Shown here: positions 32,633 through 40,640 of the stretch, piece after piece
Layout of the letters: the number at the start of each line of letters is the position of its first letter
Position numbering within the stretch: position 1 is the first letter of the stretch
Notes under the pieces: model-generated
What the model saw: only the letters and a program-made list of their open reading frames with translations
What the model was told of the DNA's origin: nothing
The model's database searches: none
DNA from: Cloacimonetes bacterium UBA3900
Lineage (GTDB): Bacteria; Cloacimonadota; Cloacimonadia; Cloacimonadales; Cloacimonadaceae
Direction: 5' to 3'
NCBI GenBank assembly: GCA_002391675.1
Contig: DGFM01000017.1
Coordinates: forward strand, 22,428-63,187
DNA length: 40,760 nucleotides
Position numbers and translations under genes: made by a program

Positions 32633-33187
32633 TTAGCCGGAAGTGATACGATCCAAAATGACGGCAACGGCGCTGCGCACGGATAAATGATTATAGTCTC
32701 CTGCCCCGGTTAATGGGGCCAGGATGTGGTCTGCCCTTGAATGTATCTCATCATCAAGCCCATATGCCGTTCCGAAGACAAGTAGTAAGGGACGGGGGGA
32801 TTGATGCAGAGTCTTCAGTTTGTTGAAGCTGATTTGCTTGGGCATGGTGCGCGCCGTCGTTGAAATTATTGTAGGACGTGTCGCTTCCTGCGTTGTAATG
32901 TCATCAATAAGACTGTCAAAATTTCTTGTATGCTTGATAAGGCCAAGTGCCTCCGAGCGTGATGGATTGTAGGGTAAATCCCTAGAATTGTTCCAAAAAT
33001 CCAAGATGGTAGATAAAAGCTTTTGTTGTTCCGGCTGCGGATGCACGATCCAATAGTTTGTCACGCCATAAAACAGGGAAAGTCTGGCGATATCGTGAAT
33101 ATCCAGATTGGTGAGCGAGGAGCAGATCTGCTCTGCTGCCTTGTTCAAAACCGGATAATGGATCAGCGCTATATGTAGTGAAGCCAT
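32633..33187 (-). CDS. SPOUT-fold RNA methyltransferase (PF09936-like)
   Basis: The 184-residue protein matches the uncharacterised SAM-dependent RNA methyltransferase family commonly placed between trmD and rplS. Segments: IALIHYPVLNKAAEQICSSLTNLDIHDIARLSLFYGVTNYWIVHP at the N terminus, and the trefoil-knot region PLLLVFGTAYGLDDEIHSRADHIL followed by DYNHLSVRSAVAVILDRI. The target RNA is unknown. It follows trmD after 4 bases, giving two SPOUT enzymes side by side. Confidence 0.88.
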   Translation of the reverse strand: MASLHIALIHYPVLNKAAEQICSSLTNLDIHDIARLSLFYGVTNYWIVHPQPEQQKLLSTILDFWNNSRDLPYNPSRSEALGLIKHTRNFDSLIDDITTQEATRPTIISTTARTMPKQISFNKLKTLHQSPRPLLLVFGTAYGLDDEIHSRADHILAPLTGAGDYNHLSVRSAVAVILDRITSG

Positions 33188-33191
33188 GATA

Positions 33192-33905
33192 TTAGGATTT
33201 ACTCAATCTCATGGGGCCTTTCAGCTTGGATGCAGCTTCGTTCGTTTTGCGGGTGCGGGTCAGACTCTGCGCTTGAGCCTGCGCCCAAGCCTCGATCTGA
33301 GCGTGGTCTCCACTGGTCAAAACCTGTGGTACCTTGACTCCCATCCATTCTTCGGGACGTGTATAGCAGGGAAAGCCAAGGCTGTCCTTGCCGTCTGAAA
33401 AGGAGTCACTGCTTGCAGATTGGGCATCGGTAAGCACGCCGGCCTGCAATCTTGCCACTCCATCGATAAACACCATGCTGGCCAGCTCGCCTCCGGAGAG
33501 AACGTAGTCTCCCAGCGAGACTTCATCTGAAACCGCCATATCCCTGATGCGTTGATCCAGCTCTTTGTAATGTCCACAAAGCAGGATCACTCTGGGTAGG
33601 GCGGCATAGTGTTCCAGGATAGACTGGGTTAGCTTGCGTCCTTGCGGCGTGAAGTAGATCACCGGTGCCGGGCCTTGTGCAGTCAAAGCTTTGAGGGCGT
33701 CCCAGATGGGCTGCGCTTGCAAAACCAGACCGGCAAAGCCTCCATAGGCATAGTCATCCACCTTGCGGTGTTTGTTTGTGCTGTAGCTGCGGAAGTCTGT
33801 CAGTATCACATCTATCGCTTCCTTTTCTATGGCACGGGCCACGATGCTGGACGCCAGAAAGCCGGAGAACATCTCCGGAAACAGGCTCAATACGTCTATC
33901 TGCAC
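33192..33905 (-). CDS. trmD: tRNA (guanine-N1-)-methyltransferase
   Basis: Makes m1G37 in tRNAs, preventing +1 frameshifting. The 237 residues begin IDVLSLFPEMF and have DDYAYGGFAGLVLQAQPI (usually YGGGxGM), then the knot: LLCGHYKELDQRI, EVSLGDYVLSGGELASMVFIDGVARL and GFPCYTRPEEW. The start is a GTG with AGGAG 9 bases upstream. It follows rimM after 12 bases. Confidence 0.96.
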   Translation of the reverse strand: MQIDVLSLFPEMFSGFLASSIVARAIEKEAIDVILTDFRSYSTNKHRKVDDYAYGGFAGLVLQAQPIWDALKALTAQGPAPVIYFTPQGRKLTQSILEHYAALPRVILLCGHYKELDQRIRDMAVSDEVSLGDYVLSGGELASMVFIDGVARLQAGVLTDAQSASSDSFSDGKDSLGFPCYTRPEEWMGVKVPQVLTSGDHAQIEAWAQAQAQSLTRTRKTNEAASKLKGPMRLSKS

Positions 33906-33917
33906 TTGAGGACACTC

Positions 33918-34439
33918 CTATTTTGTGGGAGTCAATGCCAGGTCTATCAGGTCCTGCACATTCTCAAGAGCGATGACGCCGGGATCTTCCAGCACAGCTT
34001 GCACATAGTGATCCACAAAAGGCACCAAAAGCTCGCTTCCATCAGGCATCTCAATCTCCAGCACATACTGGGCATTGTTGTGAAAGTAGTCTCTCACCTC
34101 GCCCAAATCCTGCTCTGCAAAGATTACCTTGTAGCCCAGGAGGTAATCCAAGGTTTCATCCTCTTCCATATCTACCGGGTCTATGGCTACGATCGTCTCT
34201 TTGTGCAAGCGACGCTCGGCCTCGATGCCATCTTCAGCAAAACGAACCAAGATTTTTTGGTCTTTTACTTTTCTCTCACATATAGTTACGTAAAACACTC
34301 TATGGCTGTTAAAGATCAAAAAGACGCTTGTGACGTCTTCAAAAAAGGCACGAAAGCGGGGCTTGACCAACACACGGTGAAAACCGTCTGGATCAGACCC
34401 CCCTAATCTGCCAATTCCGATGAGATCGGACGATTCCAT
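33918..34439 (-). CDS. rimM: Ribosome maturation factor RimM (divergent)
   Basis: Assists 30S head assembly by binding S19. The 173 residues have an N-terminal beta-barrel (IGIGRLGGSDPDGFHRVLVKP), in which the usual G-x-hGxxG loop is altered. The PRC-barrel part (about 95-170) has EDETLDYLLGYKVI, LGEVRDYF and YVLEIEMPDGSELLVPFVDHYV. Identification leans on position after khpA and before trmD and on the C-terminal LVPFV motif. Confidence 0.88.
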   Translation of the reverse strand: MESSDLIGIGRLGGSDPDGFHRVLVKPRFRAFFEDVTSVFLIFNSHRVFYVTICERKVKDQKILVRFAEDGIEAERRLHKETIVAIDPVDMEEDETLDYLLGYKVIFAEQDLGEVRDYFHNNAQYVLEIEMPDGSELLVPFVDHYVQAVLEDPGVIALENVQDLIDLALTPTK

Positions 34440-34670
34440 CTATTCGATAATTTCTAACTCCGCTCGCTTTCCTTGTTTGGTGCTTACGGCATTAATAATT
34501 GTTCGGATAGCGCCTGCGGTACGACCGCGTTTGCCGATGACTTTACCAATATCTTCCTTTGCAACGCGAAGTTGATATATGGTGAATCTATCGCCAGCAA
34601 CTTCTGAGATGTCAACAGCACTGGGGTCATCCACCAATGCTTTCACCATGAATTCAATCAATTCTTTCAT
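34440..34670 (-). CDS. khpA: KH domain RNA-binding protein KhpA
   Basis: A 76-residue single KH domain protein. MKELIEFMVKALVDDPSAVDI is followed by VAKEDIGKVIGKRGRTAGAIRTII, with the GKRG (GxxG) RNA-binding loop. In firmicutes KhpA pairs with KhpB/Jag as an RNA chaperone; here only KhpA is in the window. It ends directly at the rimM start (ATG 34439). Confidence 0.95.
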   Translation of the reverse strand: MKELIEFMVKALVDDPSAVDISEVAGDRFTIYQLRVAKEDIGKVIGKRGRTAGAIRTIINAVSTKQGKRAELEIIE

Positions 34671-34682
34671 TTCTCACCTCGT

Positions 34683-34979
34683 TTATTGGGTTTCGGTTTC
34701 TATGTTTTTTCTTTCTTGAACTTTACGTTCGTGCCAGATCTGCAAAACACCAGCTTTACGCAAGAGCGAACGCACGGTATCGGTGGGTTGAGCACCAACG
34801 CTCAGCCAATAGATAGCCCGTTCGGTATCAATATTGATTTTGCTGGGATCCGGCTTGGGGTCGTACCAGCCAACACTTTCTATATATTTACCATCACGTT
34901 TGACGCGTGCGTCAACAGCAACGATACGATAAAAAGGTTGGTCATTGGCGCCCATCCTTCTCAGTCTCAGTTTGACCAT
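34683..34979 (-). CDS. rpsP: 30S ribosomal protein S16
   Basis: Early-assembling 30S protein; 98 residues with MVKLRLRRMGANDQPFYRIVAVDAR, SVGWYDP and GAQPTDTVRSLLRKAGVL. AAGGAG stands 6 bases upstream of the ATG. It is the first gene of the rpsP-khpA-rimM-trmD-SPOUT-rplS operon. A TACAAT (35021-35016) could be its -10 box, but no convincing -35 is seen. Confidence 0.98.
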   Translation of the reverse strand: MVKLRLRRMGANDQPFYRIVAVDARVKRDGKYIESVGWYDPKPDPSKINIDTERAIYWLSVGAQPTDTVRSLLRKAGVLQIWHERKVQERKNIETETQ

Positions 34980-35046
34980 TATTTCTCCTTAAGTATTTTC
35001 CACAGATTATTTTGGATTGTAGTACAACAAATTGCGCATAAGCCTT

Positions 35047-35967
35047 TTAGTCAAGACTTTTCTTCGATTTTAACCTAAATGTGCTGAATCGTGGGATCAG
35101 CATCGCTAAAACAATGAGCATAACTGCCACCACTTGAATGCCTTGCAAGCTTTCGCCCAGCAACAGCCAGGCCAGAAAAGTTGCAAACATTGGCTTGAGG
35201 AAAAAATACATGGAAGCCTTGGAAGCTCCAATGTTTTTCATCCCCTCAAAGTAGAGCAGATAAGCGATGCCCGTGATAAACAAACCCATATATACTGTCA
35301 CCGCAAAGTTTGAAAGCGAAAAGCTGATCAGGCTGTCTTTACCGCTGATGAAATTGTAAGCAAACAAGGAAGCCGAACCCAGCAGGAAAGAGACGGCATT
35401 GGCTCTGATATTTCCATATTTCTGCACCGCGCTTTTGGTAAGCACGGTATAGAGCCCAAAGGTAAGCGCGGCAACGATGGCCAAAAGCACACCCAGAGGC
35501 AGATTTCGATATTTGCTGTCATCCATCTCCACTTCACCCAGCACCAAGACCAAGATACCCAAAATCCCCACGATCAAAGCTATGATATCGGTTTTATCCA
35601 GCTTTTCTTTGAGGATCAATCCGGCAAAGATGGCCACAAACAAAGGGTTGATACTGAGAATGATGGCCGAAACCGAAGCCTTGCCATAATAGACGGAAAG
35701 CTGCAAGATGAGCATACTGAGGCAGACATTGAAAAAGCCCAGAAAACCCAGATGCAGGATGCCCTTCAAGCCCGGTTTCTCATGCTCGGCTGAAGGTTTG
35801 AGCGCAAAGGGCAGCAGCAGCAAGCCACCTATCAAAAACCTCCACGCCGTGATGGCATAGGGTGTCACATCGGGGGAAAGCAGTTTGCCGGATACCTCCA
35901 GCGTGCTCCAGGCCAGAATAGTTATAAAGCAATATAGATGGCTTTTGAAATTACTCTCTTGTTTCAT
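35047..35967 (-). CDS. EamA/DMT family transporter
   Basis: An inner-membrane permease of the drug/metabolite superfamily. The protein has ten hydrophobic helices in two EamA repeats (about 10-140 and 155-290), with ILSINPLFVAIFAGLILKEKLDK closing the first and FFLKPMFATFLAWLLLGESLQG the second. Substrate unknown. I prefer the ATG at 35967 (306 residues) over an in-frame TTG at 35979. Neither has a clear ribosome binding site, and the terminator hairpin of the upstream gene sits just before it. Confidence 0.9.
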   Translation of the reverse strand: MKQESNFKSHLYCFITILAWSTLEVSGKLLSPDVTPYAITAWRFLIGGLLLLPFALKPSAEHEKPGLKGILHLGFLGFFNVCLSMLILQLSVYYGKASVSAIILSINPLFVAIFAGLILKEKLDKTDIIALIVGILGILVLVLGEVEMDDSKYRNLPLGVLLAIVAALTFGLYTVLTKSAVQKYGNIRANAVSFLLGSASLFAYNFISGKDSLISFSLSNFAVTVYMGLFITGIAYLLYFEGMKNIGASKASMYFFLKPMFATFLAWLLLGESLQGIQVVAVMLIVLAMLIPRFSTFRLKSKKSLD

Positions 35968-35977
35968 GAAATTATGC

Positions 35978-36010
35978 AAAAGGGAGAGTCCGGCTTTTCA
36001 CCGGTCTCCC
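35978..36010 (-). terminator. Intrinsic terminator of the secreted-protein gene
   Basis: On the minus strand GGGAGACCGG (36010-36001) pairs with CCGG (35993-35990) and TCTCCC (35987-35982), with a 2-base bulge and a 7-base loop, then CTTTTGC. It lies about 30 bases after the stop at 36040 and directly precedes the EamA start. Confidence 0.7.
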
Positions 36011-36039
36011 CCTAATTGATTATTTGTTTATATCTTTGA

Positions 36040-37773
36040 TCACTTCATCATGATCATTTTCCTGGTGCTGGTGAATCTGCCGGAGCGCAGGCGGAACAGA
36101 TAAGCACCGCTGGCCTGCAGGTTTCCATTGTCATCACATCCATCCCAGGTCACGCGATTGATACCTGCTTTGGCATCGTTTATCCTGAGGTGACGGATGG
36201 CCTGTCCTTTGATGTTATAGATCACAATTTCGGCATTATCAGCCTTGGCCAGGTTAAATTCAATGGTGGTGCTGGGGTTGAAGGGGTTGGGGTAGTTGCC
36301 CAAGATTTGAGTCTGCACCGGGTTGATCACGTTGTCATCGTTTGGCACATTGCCCCAATCTGCCAATGAACGGGGGGTAAACTGGGCAGTTTGGTTGAAC
36401 TGTCCCACCAAGCCCACCAGTGAGAAGTCACCGGCTGGAATCTCGGTATCGATATAATCTGCACCAAAGAAGAGGGTGCGCATAACGATCTCACCGCTGG
36501 CGTCTGCCAAAGTGTAGTTTGTACCGGTTTCAAAGTTTCCACTTGCACCCACAAAGTGAACATTGCCCAATCTCACCAGGCGGCTCTGATAGCGCTCGGG
36601 ATTGGCGTTGACAGCTGCGATATTCAGGTCAATAGGCACCACATCATTGCCCGTGGAGCTGGGAGCACCGGGATCGGACATAGGGGCAAACTGCAAGAGG
36701 TTTGCATAGCGGCTGATGGTTCCGGCCAAGCCGGTAATGCCATCACCGATCTGATAAAGGGTGGTGATATTGCCTTCGGTGTCATCAATCACGAGTCCGC
36801 CGCTTGCATCTTGCACCCACTTTTGGTTTCTAAAGCTCTGTTTGAAGGTAAGCACCACTTCGCCGGCAATCATGTAAACGGCGCCCGTGCCTTCAGTTTG
36901 TTGTCTCAGCTCGGCGATGTCCTGCACCACGATGGGGAAGTAATAAGCTGCAGTAGCCACTTCGCTGGGCTCATATCCATCTGCAAAAGCTCTGGCTTTG
37001 AGGGTGGTATTTGCGCTCAGATTGATGGGGCCGCTGTAAAGTGCGGAACTGGTGCTGGGGACGCTGCCGTCTGTAGTGTAGCGGATTTCAGCACCATCTG
37101 TAGCAGTGGCAATTGAAACATCTATAGCAGAGCTGTACACACCGGCTGGGGGATCGAATACGGGCATGGCTGCCGCGCCTTGGGAAGCAGCAGTGATGCG
37201 GATATTGTCTATGCGGTTGTTTCCTGCAGCTGTAGAAGCTCCGTCCAGCACTACTCTGATGGCGAAGTTGGGGTTATCAGCCACACCGGCAATGCCGCTG
37301 AAGTTCACCTCAATCATCTGCCCAGCCACCCAGTTGTTTTCCCATCCATCGAGACTGACGGTTTCTTTGGTGATCCAATCCTGACCATTGACGCTATACT
37401 CAAAGGTCTGAGTGAGGAAACCGGTTGATGTGCGGCGGGTGGGATAGCTGAGGATGATGTTGTCATAACCAACGGTAGAGAAAGAAAGGGTGAAGTATTC
37501 GCCATTGTTTTCGGATTCGTTTCCGCCTCTGGGGGCAAAACTTCCACCATTCACTTCACCGTCAATTCCGTTGATGGTGGTGCCGGTAAAGGAAAAAGCT
37601 TCGGTAAAAGAATAGGTGAGCTCTCCATCGCCAATCGTTGACGCAATGGGCTGAGCCCAGGTCTGATCTTGGCCCGGCGTACCGGTATTGAAGTTCCAAT
37701 AATACACCAGGGTTTGACCATGCACCATGCCTAAGGTTAGCAGCACGGCGAGCACTAACAATATCTTCTTCAT
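36040..37773 (-). CDS. Large secreted protein with chitobiase-type and C-terminal FlgD-like sorting domain
   Basis: A 577-residue exported protein. A signal peptide (1-19, MKKILLVLAVLLTLGMVHG) is followed by a jelly-roll-like region (about 20-195). A CHB_HEX_C-type domain follows (about 203-280, EIRYTTDGSVPSTSSALYSG), then an OB-fold-like region (about 285-475, YMIAGEVVLTF...IGDGITGLAGTISRY). The C-terminal domain (about 485-577) starts YPNPFNPSTTIEFNLA and ends STRKMIMMK, as in type IX-like secreted proteins of FCB bacteria. Secretion route and role are inferred; no catalytic motif is seen. GGAGG lies before the ATG. Confidence 0.85.
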   Translation of the reverse strand: MKKILLVLAVLLTLGMVHGQTLVYYWNFNTGTPGQDQTWAQPIASTIGDGELTYSFTEAFSFTGTTINGIDGEVNGGSFAPRGGNESENNGEYFTLSFSTVGYDNIILSYPTRRTSTGFLTQTFEYSVNGQDWITKETVSLDGWENNWVAGQMIEVNFSGIAGVADNPNFAIRVVLDGASTAAGNNRIDNIRITAASQGAAAMPVFDPPAGVYSSAIDVSIATATDGAEIRYTTDGSVPSTSSALYSGPINLSANTTLKARAFADGYEPSEVATAAYYFPIVVQDIAELRQQTEGTGAVYMIAGEVVLTFKQSFRNQKWVQDASGGLVIDDTEGNITTLYQIGDGITGLAGTISRYANLLQFAPMSDPGAPSSTGNDVVPIDLNIAAVNANPERYQSRLVRLGNVHFVGASGNFETGTNYTLADASGEIVMRTLFFGADYIDTEIPAGDFSLVGLVGQFNQTAQFTPRSLADWGNVPNDDNVINPVQTQILGNYPNPFNPSTTIEFNLAKADNAEIVIYNIKGQAIRHLRINDAKAGINRVTWDGCDDNGNLQASGAYLFRLRSGRFTSTRKMIMMK

Positions 37774-37826
37774 AATTCCTCCAAGAATTACACTTTAATT
37801 TTTGTTCTATGCTGCAGTTTCCACCA

Positions 37827-38630
37827 TCAGGACAGAATCTGCAAAGCAAAATAGAGAAAGGATCCCGCCAAGAGTATACTGTCGGTACGATCCAAAACGC
37901 CGCCGTGGCCGGGAATGAGCTTGGAGCTGTCCTTCACTCCGTAGTAGCGCTTGAGCATACTTTCCAGAAGGTCGCCCAACTGGCCAAAGATTCCCGCTGC
38001 AACAGCGATGAGGACCATCTCTCTCGTAGAGAGCCAATCCACTTTGCACATATACAATATAATCACGACGATAGCCGGTGCAAGCATTCCAGCCAAAAAA
38101 CCTTCCAAGGACTTGTTCGGACTCACAGAAAACAGGTTTCTGCGTTTGCCAAAGCGCATCCCAACGAAATAGGCAGTGCTATCCACCAACCAGATCATCA
38201 AGACTAAAACCAATAATAAAGGACGGCCATTATGGTCAAGTCCTATTCTCACAATCATCGCAGGAAGTACCGTGGTATAAAACAAGCCAAAAGCTACCTT
38301 AAATGCTTTGGGGATGCTGCTTCCCCCGTTCCAGCCAACCAGTGCTCCGAGCGTTAAAACAAGAAATGTTAACCAAATAATCTCCAAGTCGTAGCCCCGA
38401 ATCGTGATCAGCGAGATAAAAAGCGCCAAGCCATAGAGAATCCAGAGGTAATCCCATTTCCCCGCGCCCATCATCCTGAAGTATTCATAGGAACCAGCCA
38501 CACTGATCAGCGCGAAGAGAATCACGGTATAATATCCCTGCAACCACAGGGCCAAGAGCAAAAGCGGCCCGAAGATCACAGAGACAAGGATGCGTTTTTG
38601 CAGCTCACTCAATCTCAAAGTCCTCCCCAT
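37827..38630 (-). CDS. cdsA: Phosphatidate cytidylyltransferase
   Basis: Makes CDP-diacylglycerol from phosphatidate and CTP in the inner membrane. The 267 residues have about eight hydrophobic helices. The C-terminal signature is SSKLIPGHGGVLDRTDSILLAG, preceded by FGQLGDLLESMLKR with the conserved acids. The start lies within the uppS end (16-base overlap), so the two are translationally coupled. Confidence 0.95.
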   Translation of the reverse strand: MGRTLRLSELQKRILVSVIFGPLLLLALWLQGYYTVILFALISVAGSYEYFRMMGAGKWDYLWILYGLALFISLITIRGYDLEIIWLTFLVLTLGALVGWNGGSSIPKAFKVAFGLFYTTVLPAMIVRIGLDHNGRPLLLVLVLMIWLVDSTAYFVGMRFGKRRNLFSVSPNKSLEGFLAGMLAPAIVVIILYMCKVDWLSTREMVLIAVAAGIFGQLGDLLESMLKRYYGVKDSSKLIPGHGGVLDRTDSILLAGSFLYFALQILS

Positions 38631-39340
38631 CTCCTGGTTCGCTTTTGATAATCCAGGATGGCTTTCACCATCTCCGCCTTGCCAAAATCCGGCCAGAGCG
38701 TTTTTGTAAAATAGATCTCGGAATAGGCGCTTTGCCAGATCAGGAAGTTTGAAATCCGCTGCTCTCCGCTGGTACGGATGATAAGGTCCGGCTCGGGCTG
38801 TCCTGCCGTGTAGAGGTAGTTTGCAAAACTTTCAGGTGTGAGGCTGTCTATAGCGTCGGGTTTGTCTTTTGCCAGTTTCTTGATCGCTTCCACAATCTCG
38901 AGGTGACCGCCATAGTTGAAAGCGATGTTTACTCTCATGCCGGTATTGCCGGTGGTCATCTCTGCCAAGCTTGTGATGTCAGCCAGGTAATCAGGATCCA
39001 GGCCGCTCTTGCTGCCAATGAACCCCACTTCGATATTCTGTTCATTCAGCTCTGGAATTTGCTCGTACAAACGCTCTTTGAGAAGCTTGAGCAAGCCCTT
39101 CACCTCGTCTTCCGGGCGAGACCAGTTCTCCGTGGAAAAGGCAAAGAAAGTGAGGTATTTCAGCCCAATTTCCACCCCCAGTTCCGTAACTTGCCGGATA
39201 GCTTTGGCGCCCGCATTATGGCCTTGCAGCCTGGGCAGAAAGCGCTTCTTGGCCCAGCGTCCATTGCCGTCCATGATGATGCCTGTGTGTATGGGCAGCC
39301 TGTCCATATCCAATTTTGGGATCAGTCTTTTGTAGCTCAT
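38615..39340 (-). CDS. uppS: Isoprenyl transferase (undecaprenyl diphosphate synthase)
   Basis: Synthesises the C55 lipid carrier for peptidoglycan and LPS O-units. The 241 residues contain GIIMDGNGRWAKKRFLPRLQGH (diphosphate binding), YLTFFAFSTENWSRPEDEV, INIAFNYGGHLE-type NIAFNYGGHLEIVEAIK and LIIRTSGEQRISNFLIWQSAYSE. It starts one base after the prfB stop and overlaps cdsA. Confidence 0.97.
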   Translation of the reverse strand: MSYKRLIPKLDMDRLPIHTGIIMDGNGRWAKKRFLPRLQGHNAGAKAIRQVTELGVEIGLKYLTFFAFSTENWSRPEDEVKGLLKLLKERLYEQIPELNEQNIEVGFIGSKSGLDPDYLADITSLAEMTTGNTGMRVNIAFNYGGHLEIVEAIKKLAKDKPDAIDSLTPESFANYLYTAGQPEPDLIIRTSGEQRISNFLIWQSAYSEIYFTKTLWPDFGKAEMVKAILDYQKRTRRWGGL

Positions 39341-39341
39341 C

Positions 39342-40458
39342 TTAGCTCCTGTTGCGCTCTTTGGCTCTCAGCTTGAGCCAGGCATAGATGAAGGAATCCA
39401 GGTCTCCATCCATCACTCTGTCCACCTGCCCCGTCTCGTGGTCTGTGCGCAGGTCTTTTACCATCTGATAGGGCTGGAACACATAAGATCTTATCTGGTT
39501 TCCCCAGCCTATATCCGTTTTGGCGTTTTCCAGCTTTTGCTTTTCCTTCTCTCGCATTTCTTCCAAATGCTGATAGATACGGCTCTTGAGAATAGCCATG
39601 GCTTTCTCGCGGTTTTGGATCTGCGAACGCTCATTTTGACAACTCACCACGATATTGGTGGGCAGATGTGTGATCCTCACCGCAGAATCAGTGGTATTGA
39701 CGTGTTGACCTCCGGCGCCGCTGGACCTGTAGGTATCTATCTTCAAATCCTTGGGATCAATCTCCACCTCAATATCGTCATCAAATACAGGGTAAACAAA
39801 AACCGAGGCAAAAGACGTCTGCCGCTTGCCTTGCGCATTGAAGGGCGAAATCCGCACCAGACGATGCACGCCAATCTCTGCCTTGAGCATACCATAGACA
39901 AAATTGCCTTCTATCTCCATGCTGACGCTCTTCAAACCCGCTTCTTCGCCCGGAAGCGAATCTATCACGGTGTAGGCAAATCCACGCTTTTCAGCCCAGC
40001 GCGTATACATACGAAACAGCATCTCTGCCCAGTCCTGAGCCTCAGTGCCACCGGCTCCGGCGTGAATGGTGAAAACTGCATCCTGATTGTCATACTTCTC
40101 ATTTAAAAGACACTCAATCTCTGCTTTCTCGATAAATGCTTCCTGCCTGGGCAGTTCGGCTATCGCATCGTTGAGCAGGTCTTGGCTGAAATCCTCTTCC
40201 AATAGCTCAAGACAGGCCGAAAGATCATCTTTAAGACCATCAAGGGTGTGAATGTGCTCTATTTCAGAGCTGATGAAGCTGAGCTGTTTGCTGATTTTAC
40301 GGGCTTTATTCTGATCATCCCAAAAACCGGGACTATTGGTGATCAGCTCCAATCTGGATTGCTCTGTCTCCAAAGCGCCAAGATCAAAGTAACCTCCGAA
40401 TCTCGGAAATCTGGGAGATCATCTCCCCCGCTTGCTTTTTGTAGTCTATAATATCCAT
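39342..40458 (-). CDS. prfB: Peptide chain release factor 2, with programmed +1 frameshift
   Basis: RF2 releases nascent chains at UGA and UAA. The first frame starts at the ATG of 40458 (MDIIDYKKQAGEM...) and reaches CTT-TGA after 24 codons (TGA at 40386-40384). A +1 shift that skips the T at 40386 enters the main frame (LDLGALETEQSRLEL...) down to 39342, for 371 residues in total. The site reads CGGAGG-TTA-CTT-TGA, with an internal Shine-Dalgarno-like hexamer as in E. coli prfB. The anticodon-like tripeptide SPF (VRISPFNAQGKRQTSF) and the catalytic GGQ (SSGAGGQHVNTTDSAVRITH) are present. AAGGAC precedes the ATG. Autoregulation: low RF2 favours the shift. Confidence 0.96.
40384..40398 (-). 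promoter_or_regulatory. prfB programmed +1 frameshift site
   Basis: On the minus strand the sequence is CGGAGG-TTA-CTT-TGA. The purine-rich hexamer three bases before the slippery CTT and the in-frame UGA are the known elements of RF2 autoregulatory frameshifting. The downstream frame continues as GAT-CTT-GGC. Confidence 0.94.
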
Positions 40459-40491
40459 AACTTGTCCTTTTAACATTGTTTGATCATGGTC

Positions 40492-40519
40492 AATTTATGA
40501 TGAGGCGGATATCTGTCAA
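40492..40519 (-). promoter_or_regulatory. Candidate prfB promoter
   Basis: On the minus strand a perfect TTGACA (40519-40514) is followed after 16 bases by TAAATT (40497-40492), about 35 bases before the prfB ATG. This would start the prfB-uppS-cdsA transcript. Confidence 0.5.
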
Positions 40520-40640
40520 TAGAATTGCAAAAAAGGCCTGTCCAAGCTGAAATATGTGGCCTGTACACACCCTGTTTCCTAAGCGGAATGTTTCAGGCAT
40601 TTTGAGGCTTGTTATATCGGCTGAATACCTACCAATTTAG

